Assembly (NCBI GenBank): GCA_001804815.1
Contig: MHBI01000092.1
Coordinates: forward strand, 62,001 to 126,000
DNA from: Lentisphaerae bacterium GWF2_50_93
Lineage (GTDB): Bacteria > Verrucomicrobiota > Lentisphaeria > Victivallales > GWF2-50-93
Direction: 5' to 3'
Length of the DNA: 64,000 nt
Under the pieces are notes generated by a model. The model saw nothing but the letters and a program-made list of their open reading frames with translations. It was not told the DNA's origin and did no database searches. Below are positions 24,093-32,200 of the stretch, one piece after another. The stretch's first letter is position 1; every line of letters begins with the position of its first letter. Both the position numbers and the translations under genes were made by a program.

Positions 24093-24983
24093 AATTTGAA
24101 GGAAAAATTATACTGTCTCAAGATATCTTTTATTTCCGGAGATATGGATTGTGCTGAGAAGGCGTTCATTGAATCCGAACTGAAGTTCAGCACCTGGCTT
24201 GACGTGGAAAGAAAAAGCATCGAACATATTTTTTATGCCGACGATCCTAAATCAGCCGTCGAAACAGCCCTGAAAATAAATATTATCGGCAAAGATCTCA
24301 GGAAAAAGAACATAAGGATATCAAAGCCCAAGCTCGAGGTTCTCAAGAAGGAAGACTGGGCCGAGGCCTGGAAAAAACATTTCAAGGTCCAGCATGTGAC
24401 AAGACGGGTCGTCATAAAGCCTTCCTGGCTGAAATACACGGCAAAAAAAGGCGAAGTTATCATAGAGATCGATCCGGGCATGAGTTTTGGCACGGGAAAA
24501 CATGCGACTACCAGGTTCTGCCTGAAAATGCTTGATCGTATCGCGAAAGAAACCGATGTATCCAAAATGACGGTTCTTGATGCCGGCTGCGGATCTGGGA
24601 TACTCAGTATTGGAGCTGTAAGACTTGGATTTAGTAAAATCACTGCTTTTGACTTTGATCCCGAATCCGTGGTGATAGCCAAGGAGAATTTTGACATTAA
24701 TAAAATTTCCAGAAGCAAGGCATCGGTTGCCGATGCTGAACTCTCTATGTTCAAAGCGCCGGAAAAGTTCGATATCGTGGTCGCGAATATAATCTCCGAT
24801 ATTCTGATCGTTAACTGTGAAAAGCTGGACTCCCTGCTGAGGCCCGATGGATACCTTGTGCTTGCCGGAATACTCTCAACTGATTATTCCAAAGTCCGCA
24901 AGGCATTCAAGAGTATTGGATTCAAGGAAATACACAAATCATCAGAAAATGAATGGACAGGCGGCATGTTCAGGAGAAACTGA
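24063..24983 (+). CDS. prmA: ribosomal protein L11 methyltransferase
   Basis: 306 residues. The SAM-binding core is clear: IEIDPGMSFGTGKHATTRFCL, VLDAGCGSGILSIGAVRLG, AFDFDPESVVIAKEN and VVANIISDILI. The N-terminal ferredoxin-like domain ends in EDWAEAWKKHFKVQHV. PrmA trimethylates ribosomal protein L11. Two starts are possible: ATG at 24063, inside an inverted-repeat element, or TTG at 24096, about 9 bases after AAGGA. The second gives a protein beginning MKEKLYCLKISF, closer to usual family starts. Positions 24090-24112 form an 8-bp hairpin (TATAATTT/AAATTATA) with loop GAAGGAA. Confidence 0.93.
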   Translation: MSKSSTQGIYNLKEKLYCLKISFISGDMDCAEKAFIESELKFSTWLDVERKSIEHIFYADDPKSAVETALKINIIGKDLRKKNIRISKPKLEVLKKEDWAEAWKKHFKVQHVTRRVVIKPSWLKYTAKKGEVIIEIDPGMSFGTGKHATTRFCLKMLDRIAKETDVSKMTVLDAGCGSGILSIGAVRLGFSKITAFDFDPESVVIAKENFDINKISRSKASVADAELSMFKAPEKFDIVVANIISDILIVNCEKLDSLLRPDGYLVLAGILSTDYSKVRKAFKSIGFKEIHKSSENEWTGGMFRRN

Positions 24984-25075
24984 GGTAGCGCAAGCCCTGG
25001 TCGCCTATGGCGCGCCTGCGGCGGGTAAACCTCCGGCCTGCAAGCTTTCAAAAAAATAATTAGGATGGGAAATTT

Positions 25076-26902
25076 ATGTTATACAATGTTTCAGGCCTTT
25101 CCCAGGGTAAACAGCTTTCAACCGTCCTGCCCGAATTCTTCTGTGCCAGGGGCGGCATTCCGATTACTGCGGTAAAAGGCCTGTCCGAGGGTTATATTGT
25201 AAATAAGGCTAATGATGGAAAAATCAAAATAGTACATTCATCCGTATCTGATCTCATACTTGCACTTGGATCTTTGATATGTGGAGATGTCAAAGAAGAT
25301 GAAAAAGTAATTGCTCCAGTATCGTTCAGGGGTTTAATGCTCGACTGTTCCAGGAATGCCGTGCCGAAAGTTGAATATCTGAAGGAATCACTTTCGAGGC
25401 TTGCCTTGATGGGCCTCAATCATTTCTGCCTTTATACTGAAGACACATACGAGGTTATAGGCGAACCTCTGATTGGCTACGGCAGAGGGAAGTATACGAA
25501 GGTAGAACTTAAGGAGATCGTTGATTTCTGCGAGGGAGTTGGAATCACGATGTTCCCGTGCATACAGACCCTCGGACATCTCGAGCAGGTCCTCAAATAT
25601 GGGAAATATTGCAAACACCGCGATACGGACCGCGTCCTGAATGCATGCGATGAAAAGACATATGAGTTTGTCGACAAGATCATTTCCGAGGCGATAGGAC
25701 CCTACAAGAGCGACTTGATACATCTCGGGATGGATGAATGCTGGGGCATTGGCAGAGGAAACGCCTTCAAGGAGGATGCTCCGATAAAACCTCTGGAAAT
25801 CTATGCGAAACACGTGGCGCGGGTCGCCGAGATCTGCAGGAACAAAGGGCTTAAACCTGTCATATGGGGTGACTTTGTAATTGGTATGTCCGGCGAGAAG
25901 GCGATGGATGAAAGGGAAACCGGCATAATTCCAAAATATGTGATAATGAACTACTGGAACTATTATCACAGCGACAAGCAGAAATATCTTGACGAGATGA
26001 ATAAATACAAGAAACTTGACTATGATCCGATTGTCTCTCCGGGGCTGCAGAACTGGGGCCGTTTCTGGATAAATCATGAGATGGTCGAGAAGACGGTCAA
26101 GCCCTGCATGGATGCGGTACATGAACTCGGAATCAAGAGGGTGCTGATGACAATGTGGGGTGACGACGGGCATGAAAATCTTTTCGAAGGGGATTACCAT
26201 TCACTGGCATATTACTTGTCATTGTGCCTGAATCCTTCACCAAGCGATGAATTCTGGAAGCTGAGGGCCTCGAAGATATGTTCGGTTTCAGTTGCGAAGT
26301 TCGCAAAATTCAGCCAATTTGATGTCATGGACAAGGTTCCCGGACTTAAGGATGGATATTTCAAGCCGACGTCGAAGATGCTCTTCTATGATGATCCTCT
26401 CTACGGCGTGATCAACAGGATGTTTTCCAATGATAAAATTTCAGATATTTTCTGGAAGACATCGAAATTTTATAGGAAAGCTGAAGCTGGCGCCGGCAAG
26501 CACTCGGATCTTTTCAGGCTTGCCGCCCTTTATTCGTCGATAATAGCTCTTAAGTTCAGGATCTGCATGGATTCAAGGAACGCATATGAATCGAAAAAGA
26601 AGCTCAGGTTGAAAACCCAGATGAAGGAGCTTCTGCGGCTTGAGAAGAAAATAGAGAAGTTCCACAAGCTGTACAGGAAACTCTGGCTCAGGGAGAGGAA
26701 GCCGTTCGGACTTGAAGTGATCGACCAGAGGTTTGGAGGAATGATCCTCAGAGCCAGATGCATGCGTGAAACATTGAAGAAATATGTTGATGGAAAAATC
26801 AAGACCATACCCGAATATGAACTTGATGATCCCGAAGGAATCGAGTTCAGGGATGTTCAGACATACAGGCAGCTCAGCACGAGATGCCTCTCGCTGTGGT
26901 AA
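25076..26902 (+). CDS. glycoside hydrolase family 20-like beta-N-acetylhexosaminidase
   Basis: 608 residues. An N-terminal alpha/beta domain (to about residue 80) is followed by a TIM barrel starting SFRGLMLDCSRNAVPKVEYLKESL. The catalytic Asp-Glu pair is Asp220-Glu221 in IHLGMDECWGIGRG, as in GH20 enzymes. LGHLEQVLKYG and KPVIWGDFVIGM are further barrel strands. A helical C-terminal region of about 200 residues follows. No signal peptide is seen, so it is probably cytoplasmic and acts on small imported glycosides such as chitobiose-type sugars. A GC-rich 90-base spacer separates it from prmA. Confidence 0.85.
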   Translation: MLYNVSGLSQGKQLSTVLPEFFCARGGIPITAVKGLSEGYIVNKANDGKIKIVHSSVSDLILALGSLICGDVKEDEKVIAPVSFRGLMLDCSRNAVPKVEYLKESLSRLALMGLNHFCLYTEDTYEVIGEPLIGYGRGKYTKVELKEIVDFCEGVGITMFPCIQTLGHLEQVLKYGKYCKHRDTDRVLNACDEKTYEFVDKIISEAIGPYKSDLIHLGMDECWGIGRGNAFKEDAPIKPLEIYAKHVARVAEICRNKGLKPVIWGDFVIGMSGEKAMDERETGIIPKYVIMNYWNYYHSDKQKYLDEMNKYKKLDYDPIVSPGLQNWGRFWINHEMVEKTVKPCMDAVHELGIKRVLMTMWGDDGHENLFEGDYHSLAYYLSLCLNPSPSDEFWKLRASKICSVSVAKFAKFSQFDVMDKVPGLKDGYFKPTSKMLFYDDPLYGVINRMFSNDKISDIFWKTSKFYRKAEAGAGKHSDLFRLAALYSSIIALKFRICMDSRNAYESKKKLRLKTQMKELLRLEKKIEKFHKLYRKLWLRERKPFGLEVIDQRFGGMILRARCMRETLKKYVDGKIKTIPEYELDDPEGIEFRDVQTYRQLSTRCLSLW

Positions 26903-26907
26903 AAAAA

Positions 26908-27072
26908 GGATGATTGGATTGCTGGATGACTGGATTATTGGGTATGAATACAGAAAGATGAGGACAATGACCTGGAGTGCTATAAAATTGAAAAAGCAGT
27001 CATGCAAATTTTTCATCTTCACGCATCATGCTTATGTCCTTCATGCGCAATCATCCATCAATCCAATCATCC
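26908..27072. mobile_element. MITE-like element with 22-bp terminal inverted repeats
   Basis: Positions 26908-26929 and 27051-27072 are reverse complements at 21 of 22 bases (both begin, outward to inward, GGATGATTGGATTG). The 165-base element holds no credible gene and fills the gap between the GH20 stop and the TauE start. Its right end comes within 17 bases of the TauE start codon. No transposase is nearby. Confidence 0.65.
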
Positions 27073-27088
27073 AAGGTATGCTAGCTTA

Positions 27089-28015
27089 ATGGATCCTCTA
27101 TTTTCAGCATTGATTGTCCTGATCGGCTTTGTCGCCTCCGTCTCCGGCGGATTCTGGGGGCTTGGAGGGGGCTGGCTGATACTGCCCTGCCTGTTTCTCG
27201 TAAACATAGATGTGAAAGTTGCGATAGGAGCATGTCTGCTACAGATGATCCCTACGACTTTTCCCACTGTTATGAGGCAGCTGCCTGATATAGGATGGAA
27301 AAAAGGCGGATGGGGACTGGTGGTGGCCCTTCCTCTCTGCATTGCATGCACATTCGGCGGAGTGCTTGGGGATCCTCTGGGAACTCTGATGGAAAAACTT
27401 TTTGAAAGCAGGAAAATCCACCAGTCCATGTATCTTCTCCTCCTCGTATGGATACTCTACGATCTTCATAAGCAGCAAAATACACATCCGAGCGAGAGAG
27501 GGAAAAGCGACAAGCCGTTAAACAATAAAATGAAGCAGACATTTATTGGAGGTTTTGTCACCGGCCTGGTTTCAGGCTTCCTTGGCATCGGGGGAGGATC
27601 GATGACGCGTCCCCTGATGACAAGCGTTCTGAAAGTGCCTGAGAAGCAGATTGGTCAGATCGCGAGGCTCGCAGTGCTTGTGACCGCGGTTGCCGGAAGT
27701 ATTCCATATCTGCTTACCAGTTCAGCGGATACAAGAAGTCAAATGCTCATAGTCGGGGCATTGCTGACAGCCGGCGGCATAGTTGGTTTTTCGATTGGTG
27801 CAAAGATGCATTCCATTGTTCTGAAAGCCGGAAAGGACCATGCTGCGCGCAAAAGCTTCGGGCTGATTGTTTTTATGGTGATGGGCGGTTTGATCTGCAA
27901 ACTCACCGATTTGATCCTGGTCGGACAGGTTATAATGGGCCTGTCAGGCGCCTTCATACTTGTTTATCTGGGAGTTCTCACGTTTAAATGCAGAAAGACA
28001 ATAGAACTCTCCTGA
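27089..28015 (+). CDS. TauE/SafE-family membrane exporter
   Basis: 308 residues and about eight membrane segments. The two halves each carry the family's glycine-rich motif: SVSGGFWGLGGGWLILPCLF near the N-terminus and GLVSGFLGIGGGSMTRPLMT near residue 180. Start ATG 27089 is chosen over 27002, which lies inside the MITE-like repeat. Relatives move sulfite, sulfoacetate or related organosulfur anions out of the cell. Its 3' end overlaps a decayed PIN gene. Confidence 0.88.
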   Translation: MDPLFSALIVLIGFVASVSGGFWGLGGGWLILPCLFLVNIDVKVAIGACLLQMIPTTFPTVMRQLPDIGWKKGGWGLVVALPLCIACTFGGVLGDPLGTLMEKLFESRKIHQSMYLLLLVWILYDLHKQQNTHPSERGKSDKPLNNKMKQTFIGGFVTGLVSGFLGIGGGSMTRPLMTSVLKVPEKQIGQIARLAVLVTAVAGSIPYLLTSSADTRSQMLIVGALLTAGGIVGFSIGAKMHSIVLKAGKDHAARKSFGLIVFMVMGGLICKLTDLILVGQVIMGLSGAFILVYLGVLTFKCRKTIELS

Positions 28016-28347
28016 TTGAAGAACTGGTGGATTGTGGAAAAGTAAAGCTTCTCTATCTGCATAGGAAGGAGCATGGGCTTTATAAGATTAATCTCAAGTC
28101 TCTTGGCAGAGGGGAGTCATCCTGCATCTCTGCCGCCTTTCATAGGAAAATGGTGTTTATAAGCGATGACAGGGCGGCAAGGGCCGCAGCCAGGGAAATG
28201 AAAATTAAAATTACAGGCACGGTTGGAATCCTGAAGGCGGCGGTATCCAGCGGGGAGATTTCACTCGGACAAGCGGATGACTGGCTGAGAAAAATGATTG
28301 ATGATGGTTTTTATTCCCCGGTGAACAGCATATCGCAGATTGAATAG
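27988..28347 (+). pseudogene. N-terminally truncated DUF3368 (PIN-like) toxin
   Basis: A 119-codon frame starting inside the TauE gene. From about residue 38 it matches the C-terminal half of DUF3368 proteins: LGRGESSCISAAF, FISDDRAARAAAREMKIKITGTVGIL and LRKMIDDGFYSPVN. The first half, with the initial conserved acidic strand (normally VINASPLI-like), is absent, and no UPF0175 antitoxin precedes it. It is probably a remnant. Confidence 0.7.
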
Positions 28348-28372
28348 AGTTTTATCTTGCAAAATAAAATAA

Positions 28373-28399
28373 ATCTTATATAATTAATATATGTAAGAT
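28373..28399. promoter_or_regulatory. palindromic candidate operator of vapBC
   Basis: ATCTTA and TAAGAT bracket an inner TATA/TATA palindrome in an AT-rich stretch about 40-60 bases upstream of the antitoxin ATG. VapB-type antitoxins usually bind such palindromes to autoregulate. Confidence 0.45.
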
Positions 28400-28435
28400 A
28401 ATATTTTAAATACAATTCATATCAGGAACTGCATT

Positions 28436-28666
28436 ATGATAACAACAGTTACAAGTCGCGGACAAACAGTCGTTCCGGCAAGGATACGTCATTTCTTCAA
28501 GATTAAAAAAAATTCCCGGATTGACTGGGTCATGGAAGAAAATTCCATAAAGGTATTTCCTCTTCCTGACGACACCATAAAAGCTGCAAGAGGGATGTTT
28601 GCAGGAGGTGCTCAACTGAACGACATCCTGCTTGAGGAAAGAAAGAAGGAAAGAAGCCGGAAATGA
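28436..28666 (+). CDS. vapB: AbrB-type antitoxin of a VapBC module
   Basis: 76 residues. TTVTSRGQTVVPARIRHFFKIKKNSRIDWVMEE is the SpoVT/AbrB swapped-hairpin DNA-binding fold; the tail (AGGAQLNDILLEERKKERS) would wrap the toxin. It overlaps the toxin gene by 4 bases (ATGA), typical of translational coupling in type II systems. A palindrome lies just upstream. Confidence 0.88.
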   Translation: MITTVTSRGQTVVPARIRHFFKIKKNSRIDWVMEENSIKVFPLPDDTIKAARGMFAGGAQLNDILLEERKKERSRK

Positions 28667-29094
28667 ACAGGAAAGTTCTACTGGATACATCTGCGATACT
28701 CTGTCTTGTGCTGGATGAAGATGGAGCAGGCTTGGTTGAAAAAACCCTTATGTCGGCCAAAACCGGACATGAATCTGTCTTTCTCAGTTTTGCCAGCATT
28801 ACGGAACTGAAATATATCATATGGCGCCAGCGGACTGAAGCTGATGCCGACAACCTTATGAAGCTGATGCGGACGTGGAACATGAAGATTGTCTATCCAG
28901 ATGAGGAATTATGTCTGCTTGCAGGAAAGCTGAAGAAGGAATATCCTCTCTCATTTGCCGATGCTTTCATTGCAGCGACCGGAATAACGAACAAACTTGT
29001 CCTCATGCATAAGGATCCGGAATACGATTCGCTGGGAAAAATCCTTGAAATGCAGAGGCTGCCCTATAAGAAGAATAAGCGTCTGGAGCTGTAA
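28663..29094 (+). CDS. vapC: PIN-domain ribonuclease toxin of a VapBC module
   Basis: 143 residues, complete. The PIN acids are in place: VLLDTSAILCLVLDEDGAG (first Asp), SITELKYIIW (Glu), then YPLSFADAFIAATGI with the late Asp pair region, and LMHKDPEY. VapC toxins cut tRNA or rRNA when the antitoxin is degraded. It forms an intact pair with the upstream AbrB-type gene. Confidence 0.9.
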   Translation: MNRKVLLDTSAILCLVLDEDGAGLVEKTLMSAKTGHESVFLSFASITELKYIIWRQRTEADADNLMKLMRTWNMKIVYPDEELCLLAGKLKKEYPLSFADAFIAATGITNKLVLMHKDPEYDSLGKILEMQRLPYKKNKRLEL

Positions 29095-29109
29095 ATAATT
29101 ATTCTTAAT

Positions 29110-29150
29110 TACCTTGCAAATTTAAACCCATGGTTTAATATTACAAGGTA
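29110..29150. promoter_or_regulatory. 41-base imperfect palindrome ending at the ATPase start codon
   Basis: TACCTTG and CAAGGTA form the outer arms and TTAAACC/GGTTTAA the inner arms around CAT. The A of the start codon at 29150 is the last base, so the only AAGG ribosome site is in the 3' arm. It may be an operator or a translation-blocking hairpin. Confidence 0.5.
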
Positions 29151-30373
29151 TGAAGAGACATTATACACAACTGCTGCAAGAATATCTTGGATACTTTCCA
29201 TGCGTTGTAATTCTAGGACCAAGGCAGAGCGGTAAAACTACGCTTTTAAAGGGTCTTCCGGCAGATTGGAAGATATTTGACGTTGAAAAGCGGAGTGATT
29301 ATACGGTAATCTCCCAGGATCCGGATCTCTTTTTGAGGATAAATCCATCGCATATCGCAATTGATGAAGCCCAGTTCCTTCCCGACTTGTTTCCCGCGCT
29401 CCGTGTTGCAATTGACAGCAACAGGGAAAAAAAAGGAAGGTTTGTAATTACAGGATCAAGTTCTCCCGACCTGGTAAAATCCATATCTGAATCTCTTGCC
29501 GGACGTGTCGGTTTCATTGAGATATCGCCTTTTCTTTCCACTGAAGCGTTGAACCTTCCACAATCCAGTTTCTTTAAGATAATCAGCGAAGGTAAAGACG
29601 TTGTTGACCTGCTGGGAAATATCCCGGTCGTTTCCAGCCTGGGACATGTCCATGATTATTGGTTTAGAGGCGGATATCCTGAACCTTGGATTAAGAGCAG
29701 CTCAAGGTTTCAAAATGTCTGGATGGAAAATTACATTCAATCCTATCTTAACAGGGACATCCTGAGGCTTTTTCCTAATCTAAACAAGGAAAAATATCAG
29801 AAATTCCTTGGAATTCTCAGCGATCTTTCAGGAACCATCATAAATTATTCCGAAGTTGCGCGGGCCTTGGGGATTTCCGTTCCCACGGTGATAGATTATT
29901 TTGAAATCGCACACGGATCGTTTTTGTGGAGGAAGATTCCTTCCTATGAAAAAAATGCCATCAAGAGAATTGTAAAACATCCAAAAGGATATATCAGGGA
30001 TTCTGGATTGCTGAACCATCTTCTCCATATCAGGGATTCCAAGCATCTCCTGTCACATCCAAAGGCCGGTCACCTCTGGGAAGGAATGGTGGCGGAAGAA
30101 ATCATAAGGGGCTTCAATGCCATAGGCGACGAATGTGGATGCTATTATTACAGGACCTCTGCCGGAGGCGAAGTCGACCTTGTAATTGAAGGAAGATTCG
30201 GAATCGTACCCATCGAAATAAAATATGGACAGAATGTGGACCCCAGGGAACTCCGCCCTATAAAGGATTTTATTTCAGAGAGGGGCTGCCAATATGGAAT
30301 AGTCATCAACAACGATGAAAAACCCAGGCTTTATGCGGAAAATCTCATAGGAGTGCCATTCTCATGCATTTGA
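29150..30373 (+). CDS. AAA ATPase with C-terminal DUF4143 domain (copy 2 of 3)
   Basis: 407 residues. Walker A is GPRQSGKTT (residues 23-31), Walker B IAIDEAQ, then FVITGSSSPDLVKSISESLAGRVGF. The DUF4143 part includes WMENYIQSYLNRDILRLFP and a nuclease-like end, SAGGEVDLVIEGRFGIVPIEIK. The architecture matches the copy at 12002, but the sequences are clearly diverged. It overlaps the epimerase gene by 10 bases, so an orphan ATPase has been joined directly to a sugar gene. Confidence 0.9.
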   Translation: MKRHYTQLLQEYLGYFPCVVILGPRQSGKTTLLKGLPADWKIFDVEKRSDYTVISQDPDLFLRINPSHIAIDEAQFLPDLFPALRVAIDSNREKKGRFVITGSSSPDLVKSISESLAGRVGFIEISPFLSTEALNLPQSSFFKIISEGKDVVDLLGNIPVVSSLGHVHDYWFRGGYPEPWIKSSSRFQNVWMENYIQSYLNRDILRLFPNLNKEKYQKFLGILSDLSGTIINYSEVARALGISVPTVIDYFEIAHGSFLWRKIPSYEKNAIKRIVKHPKGYIRDSGLLNHLLHIRDSKHLLSHPKAGHLWEGMVAEEIIRGFNAIGDECGCYYYRTSAGGEVDLVIEGRFGIVPIEIKYGQNVDPRELRPIKDFISERGCQYGIVINNDEKPRLYAENLIGVPFSCI

Positions 30374-31431
30374 AAAGAGTATTGATTACAGGCGGAGCCG
30401 GTTTTGTAGGCTCGAACATTGCTGTCGCGCTCAAGACACATGTGTCCGGAATTGAAGTTGTCGCCCTTGACAACCTTTACCGGAAGGGCTCTTCACTCAA
30501 TCTTCCCAGGTTAGAGAAGAATGATATCAAGTTCATACGCGGAGATGTGCGGAATCCGCAGGATCTGCTTCAAGCCGGGAAAATAGATTTTCTAATTGAA
30601 TGTTCAGCCGAGCCTTCAGTTCTTGCCGGAAAAGACGGAGACACCGATTATCTTGTCCAGACGAATCTCTATGGGGCGATCAACTGCGCCGAATACTGCC
30701 GGAGGAACAATGCCGGTATGATCTTCCTCTCCACGAGTCGCGTATATCCCATAGATCCACTTACAAACTGCAGATTGATTGAGAAGGCAGATAGGCTGGA
30801 ACTCTCAGACAATCAGGAAGTTGCCGGACTTAGTTCGAAAGGCGTATCCGAGGAATTCCCCATGGCCGGAGCGAGATCTATTTATGGAGCCACGAAATAT
30901 TCGGCGGAGATCATGCTCGAGGAATATCGACAGGCTTTCTCCATTCCCATAGTCATAGACCGCTGCGGAGTAATAGCCGGACCATGGCAGTTCGGAAAAG
31001 TCGACCAGGGCATTGCCGTGTTCTGGCTGGCCTCCCATATGTTTCAAAAACCTCTGAAGTATATCGGATTCGGAGGAACAGGAAAACAGGTCCGAGATAT
31101 GATGCACATTGACGACCTTGTAAGATTAGTCCTGCTGCAGCTCGAAGATCCTGCGAAATTCGCAAAGGGCGTCTGGAATGCCGGCGGTGGCAGGAACATA
31201 AGCGTATCATTGATTGAACTTACCGAGATCTGCAGAAGGATAACCGGCAACGATGTCCAGATAGGCTCTGATCCCCAGACAAGATATGCCGACATCCCAG
31301 TCTATATCAGCGATACGGACAAGATCAACTCTTTCTGTAGCTGGAAAGCTGAAAAATCGGTCGAAAAGATAATTTATGATATCCATGAATGGCTGAATGA
31401 TAACCCTGAAGCATGCCAACTCTTTAAATAA
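30364..31431 (+). CDS. NAD-dependent sugar epimerase, CDP-paratose 2-epimerase-like
   Basis: 355 residues of the extended SDR family. VLITGGAGFVGSNIAVAL is the NAD-binding motif, STSRVYPI carries the catalytic Ser region and YGATKYSAE the Tyr-x3-Lys. An insert between the two (about residues 130-175, DRLELSDNQEVAGLSSKGVSE) and GSDPQTRYADIPVYISDT near the end resemble CDP-paratose/tyvelose epimerases (RfbE). It likely acts on a nucleotide sugar for surface glycans. The next two genes are an antitoxin and a PIN toxin, then a GT2. Confidence 0.8.
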   Translation: MHLKRVLITGGAGFVGSNIAVALKTHVSGIEVVALDNLYRKGSSLNLPRLEKNDIKFIRGDVRNPQDLLQAGKIDFLIECSAEPSVLAGKDGDTDYLVQTNLYGAINCAEYCRRNNAGMIFLSTSRVYPIDPLTNCRLIEKADRLELSDNQEVAGLSSKGVSEEFPMAGARSIYGATKYSAEIMLEEYRQAFSIPIVIDRCGVIAGPWQFGKVDQGIAVFWLASHMFQKPLKYIGFGGTGKQVRDMMHIDDLVRLVLLQLEDPAKFAKGVWNAGGGRNISVSLIELTEICRRITGNDVQIGSDPQTRYADIPVYISDTDKINSFCSWKAEKSVEKIIYDIHEWLNDNPEACQLFK

Positions 31432-31478
31432 CAAGAAGATATAAATCTTGAATTTTGAAATATTGGATATATACTAAT

Positions 31479-31494
31479 TGATATAGTCATATCA
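31479..31494. promoter_or_regulatory. short palindrome upstream of the phd-like antitoxin
   Basis: TGATAT-AGTC-ATATCA lies 20 bases before the antitoxin start and is the kind of site Phd/YefM proteins bind to repress their own operon. Confidence 0.4.
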
Positions 31495-31514
31495 GTTAAT
31501 CACAAGAGGGAATT

Positions 31515-31775
31515 ATGTCAAAAACAGTATCAGCCCTTGAAGCCAGAAGAAATTTTGGGATGCTTTTAAACAGGGTGTTCTTGAATAATGAAGAGATAAT
31601 TATAGAACGTGCAGGCAAGAAAATTGCCAGACTTATGAGCTGTTCCAGAAAAGAGGACGTGAATTTGAAGAAAGGTAAGCTTGACTTCCGTAAAGCCAAA
31701 GGCCTAGGCAGGGAGATCTGGAAGAAGATCGATGCCGATGAATATGTAAGGAAGGAACGAAGCGAATGGAACTGA
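31515..31775 (+). CDS. Phd/YefM-family antitoxin
   Basis: 86 residues. The first 42 match the Phd/YefM DNA-binding fold: TVSALEARRNFGMLLNRVF, then EIIIERAGKKIARLM. The C-terminal half is charged and would be disordered until bound to the toxin. It is paired with the PIN toxin that follows. Confidence 0.82.
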   Translation: MSKTVSALEARRNFGMLLNRVFLNNEEIIIERAGKKIARLMSCSRKEDVNLKKGKLDFRKAKGLGREIWKKIDADEYVRKERSEWN

Positions 31776-31795
31776 ATTTTTCACGAGGACAGGTG

Positions 31796-32200
31796 ATGTT
31801 CATTGACACTTCGCCAGTCATTTATTTTTTTGAGGAGAATGATAAATATGTAATAAGGCTGGGGAAGCTTTTTGACAGTATATATGCAAATGATGTTCAG
31901 ATTGTAACATCGATGATCACTTATATAGAACTCATTTCATATCCTGTAAGGCTTGGAAATACGCAGCTGGCCGCCAAATACAGGGAATATCTTACCAATT
32001 CAGAAGCAATAAGCATGTATCCGTTGAATATAACCGCCTCTGAAGCTGCCGTGAAATACAGGGTTAATTATGGGTTGAAAACACCTGATGCTATTCAGCT
32101 TGGAATTGCTGAATGCTGCGGCGCCGATTTTGTTCTCACAAATGACAGTTCATGGAAAAGGGTAAAAGAGTTGAATGTAATTACCATGGATGACTTATGA
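31796..32200 (+). CDS. PIN-domain toxin paired with a Phd-type antitoxin
   Basis: 134 residues from ATG 31796, preferred for the GAGG 8 bases upstream and because PIN domains usually begin MFIDTSPVIYF. A start at 31766 overlapping the antitoxin is also possible. The acids are at the expected places: FIDTSPVIYF, SMITYIELIS, KTPDAIQLGIAE and FVLTNDSSWKR. Its stop overlaps the GT2 start by 4 bases, so the toxin and a glycosyltransferase appear in one transcript. Confidence 0.85.
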   Translation: MFIDTSPVIYFFEENDKYVIRLGKLFDSIYANDVQIVTSMITYIELISYPVRLGNTQLAAKYREYLTNSEAISMYPLNITASEAAVKYRVNYGLKTPDAIQLGIAECCGADFVLTNDSSWKRVKELNVITMDDL

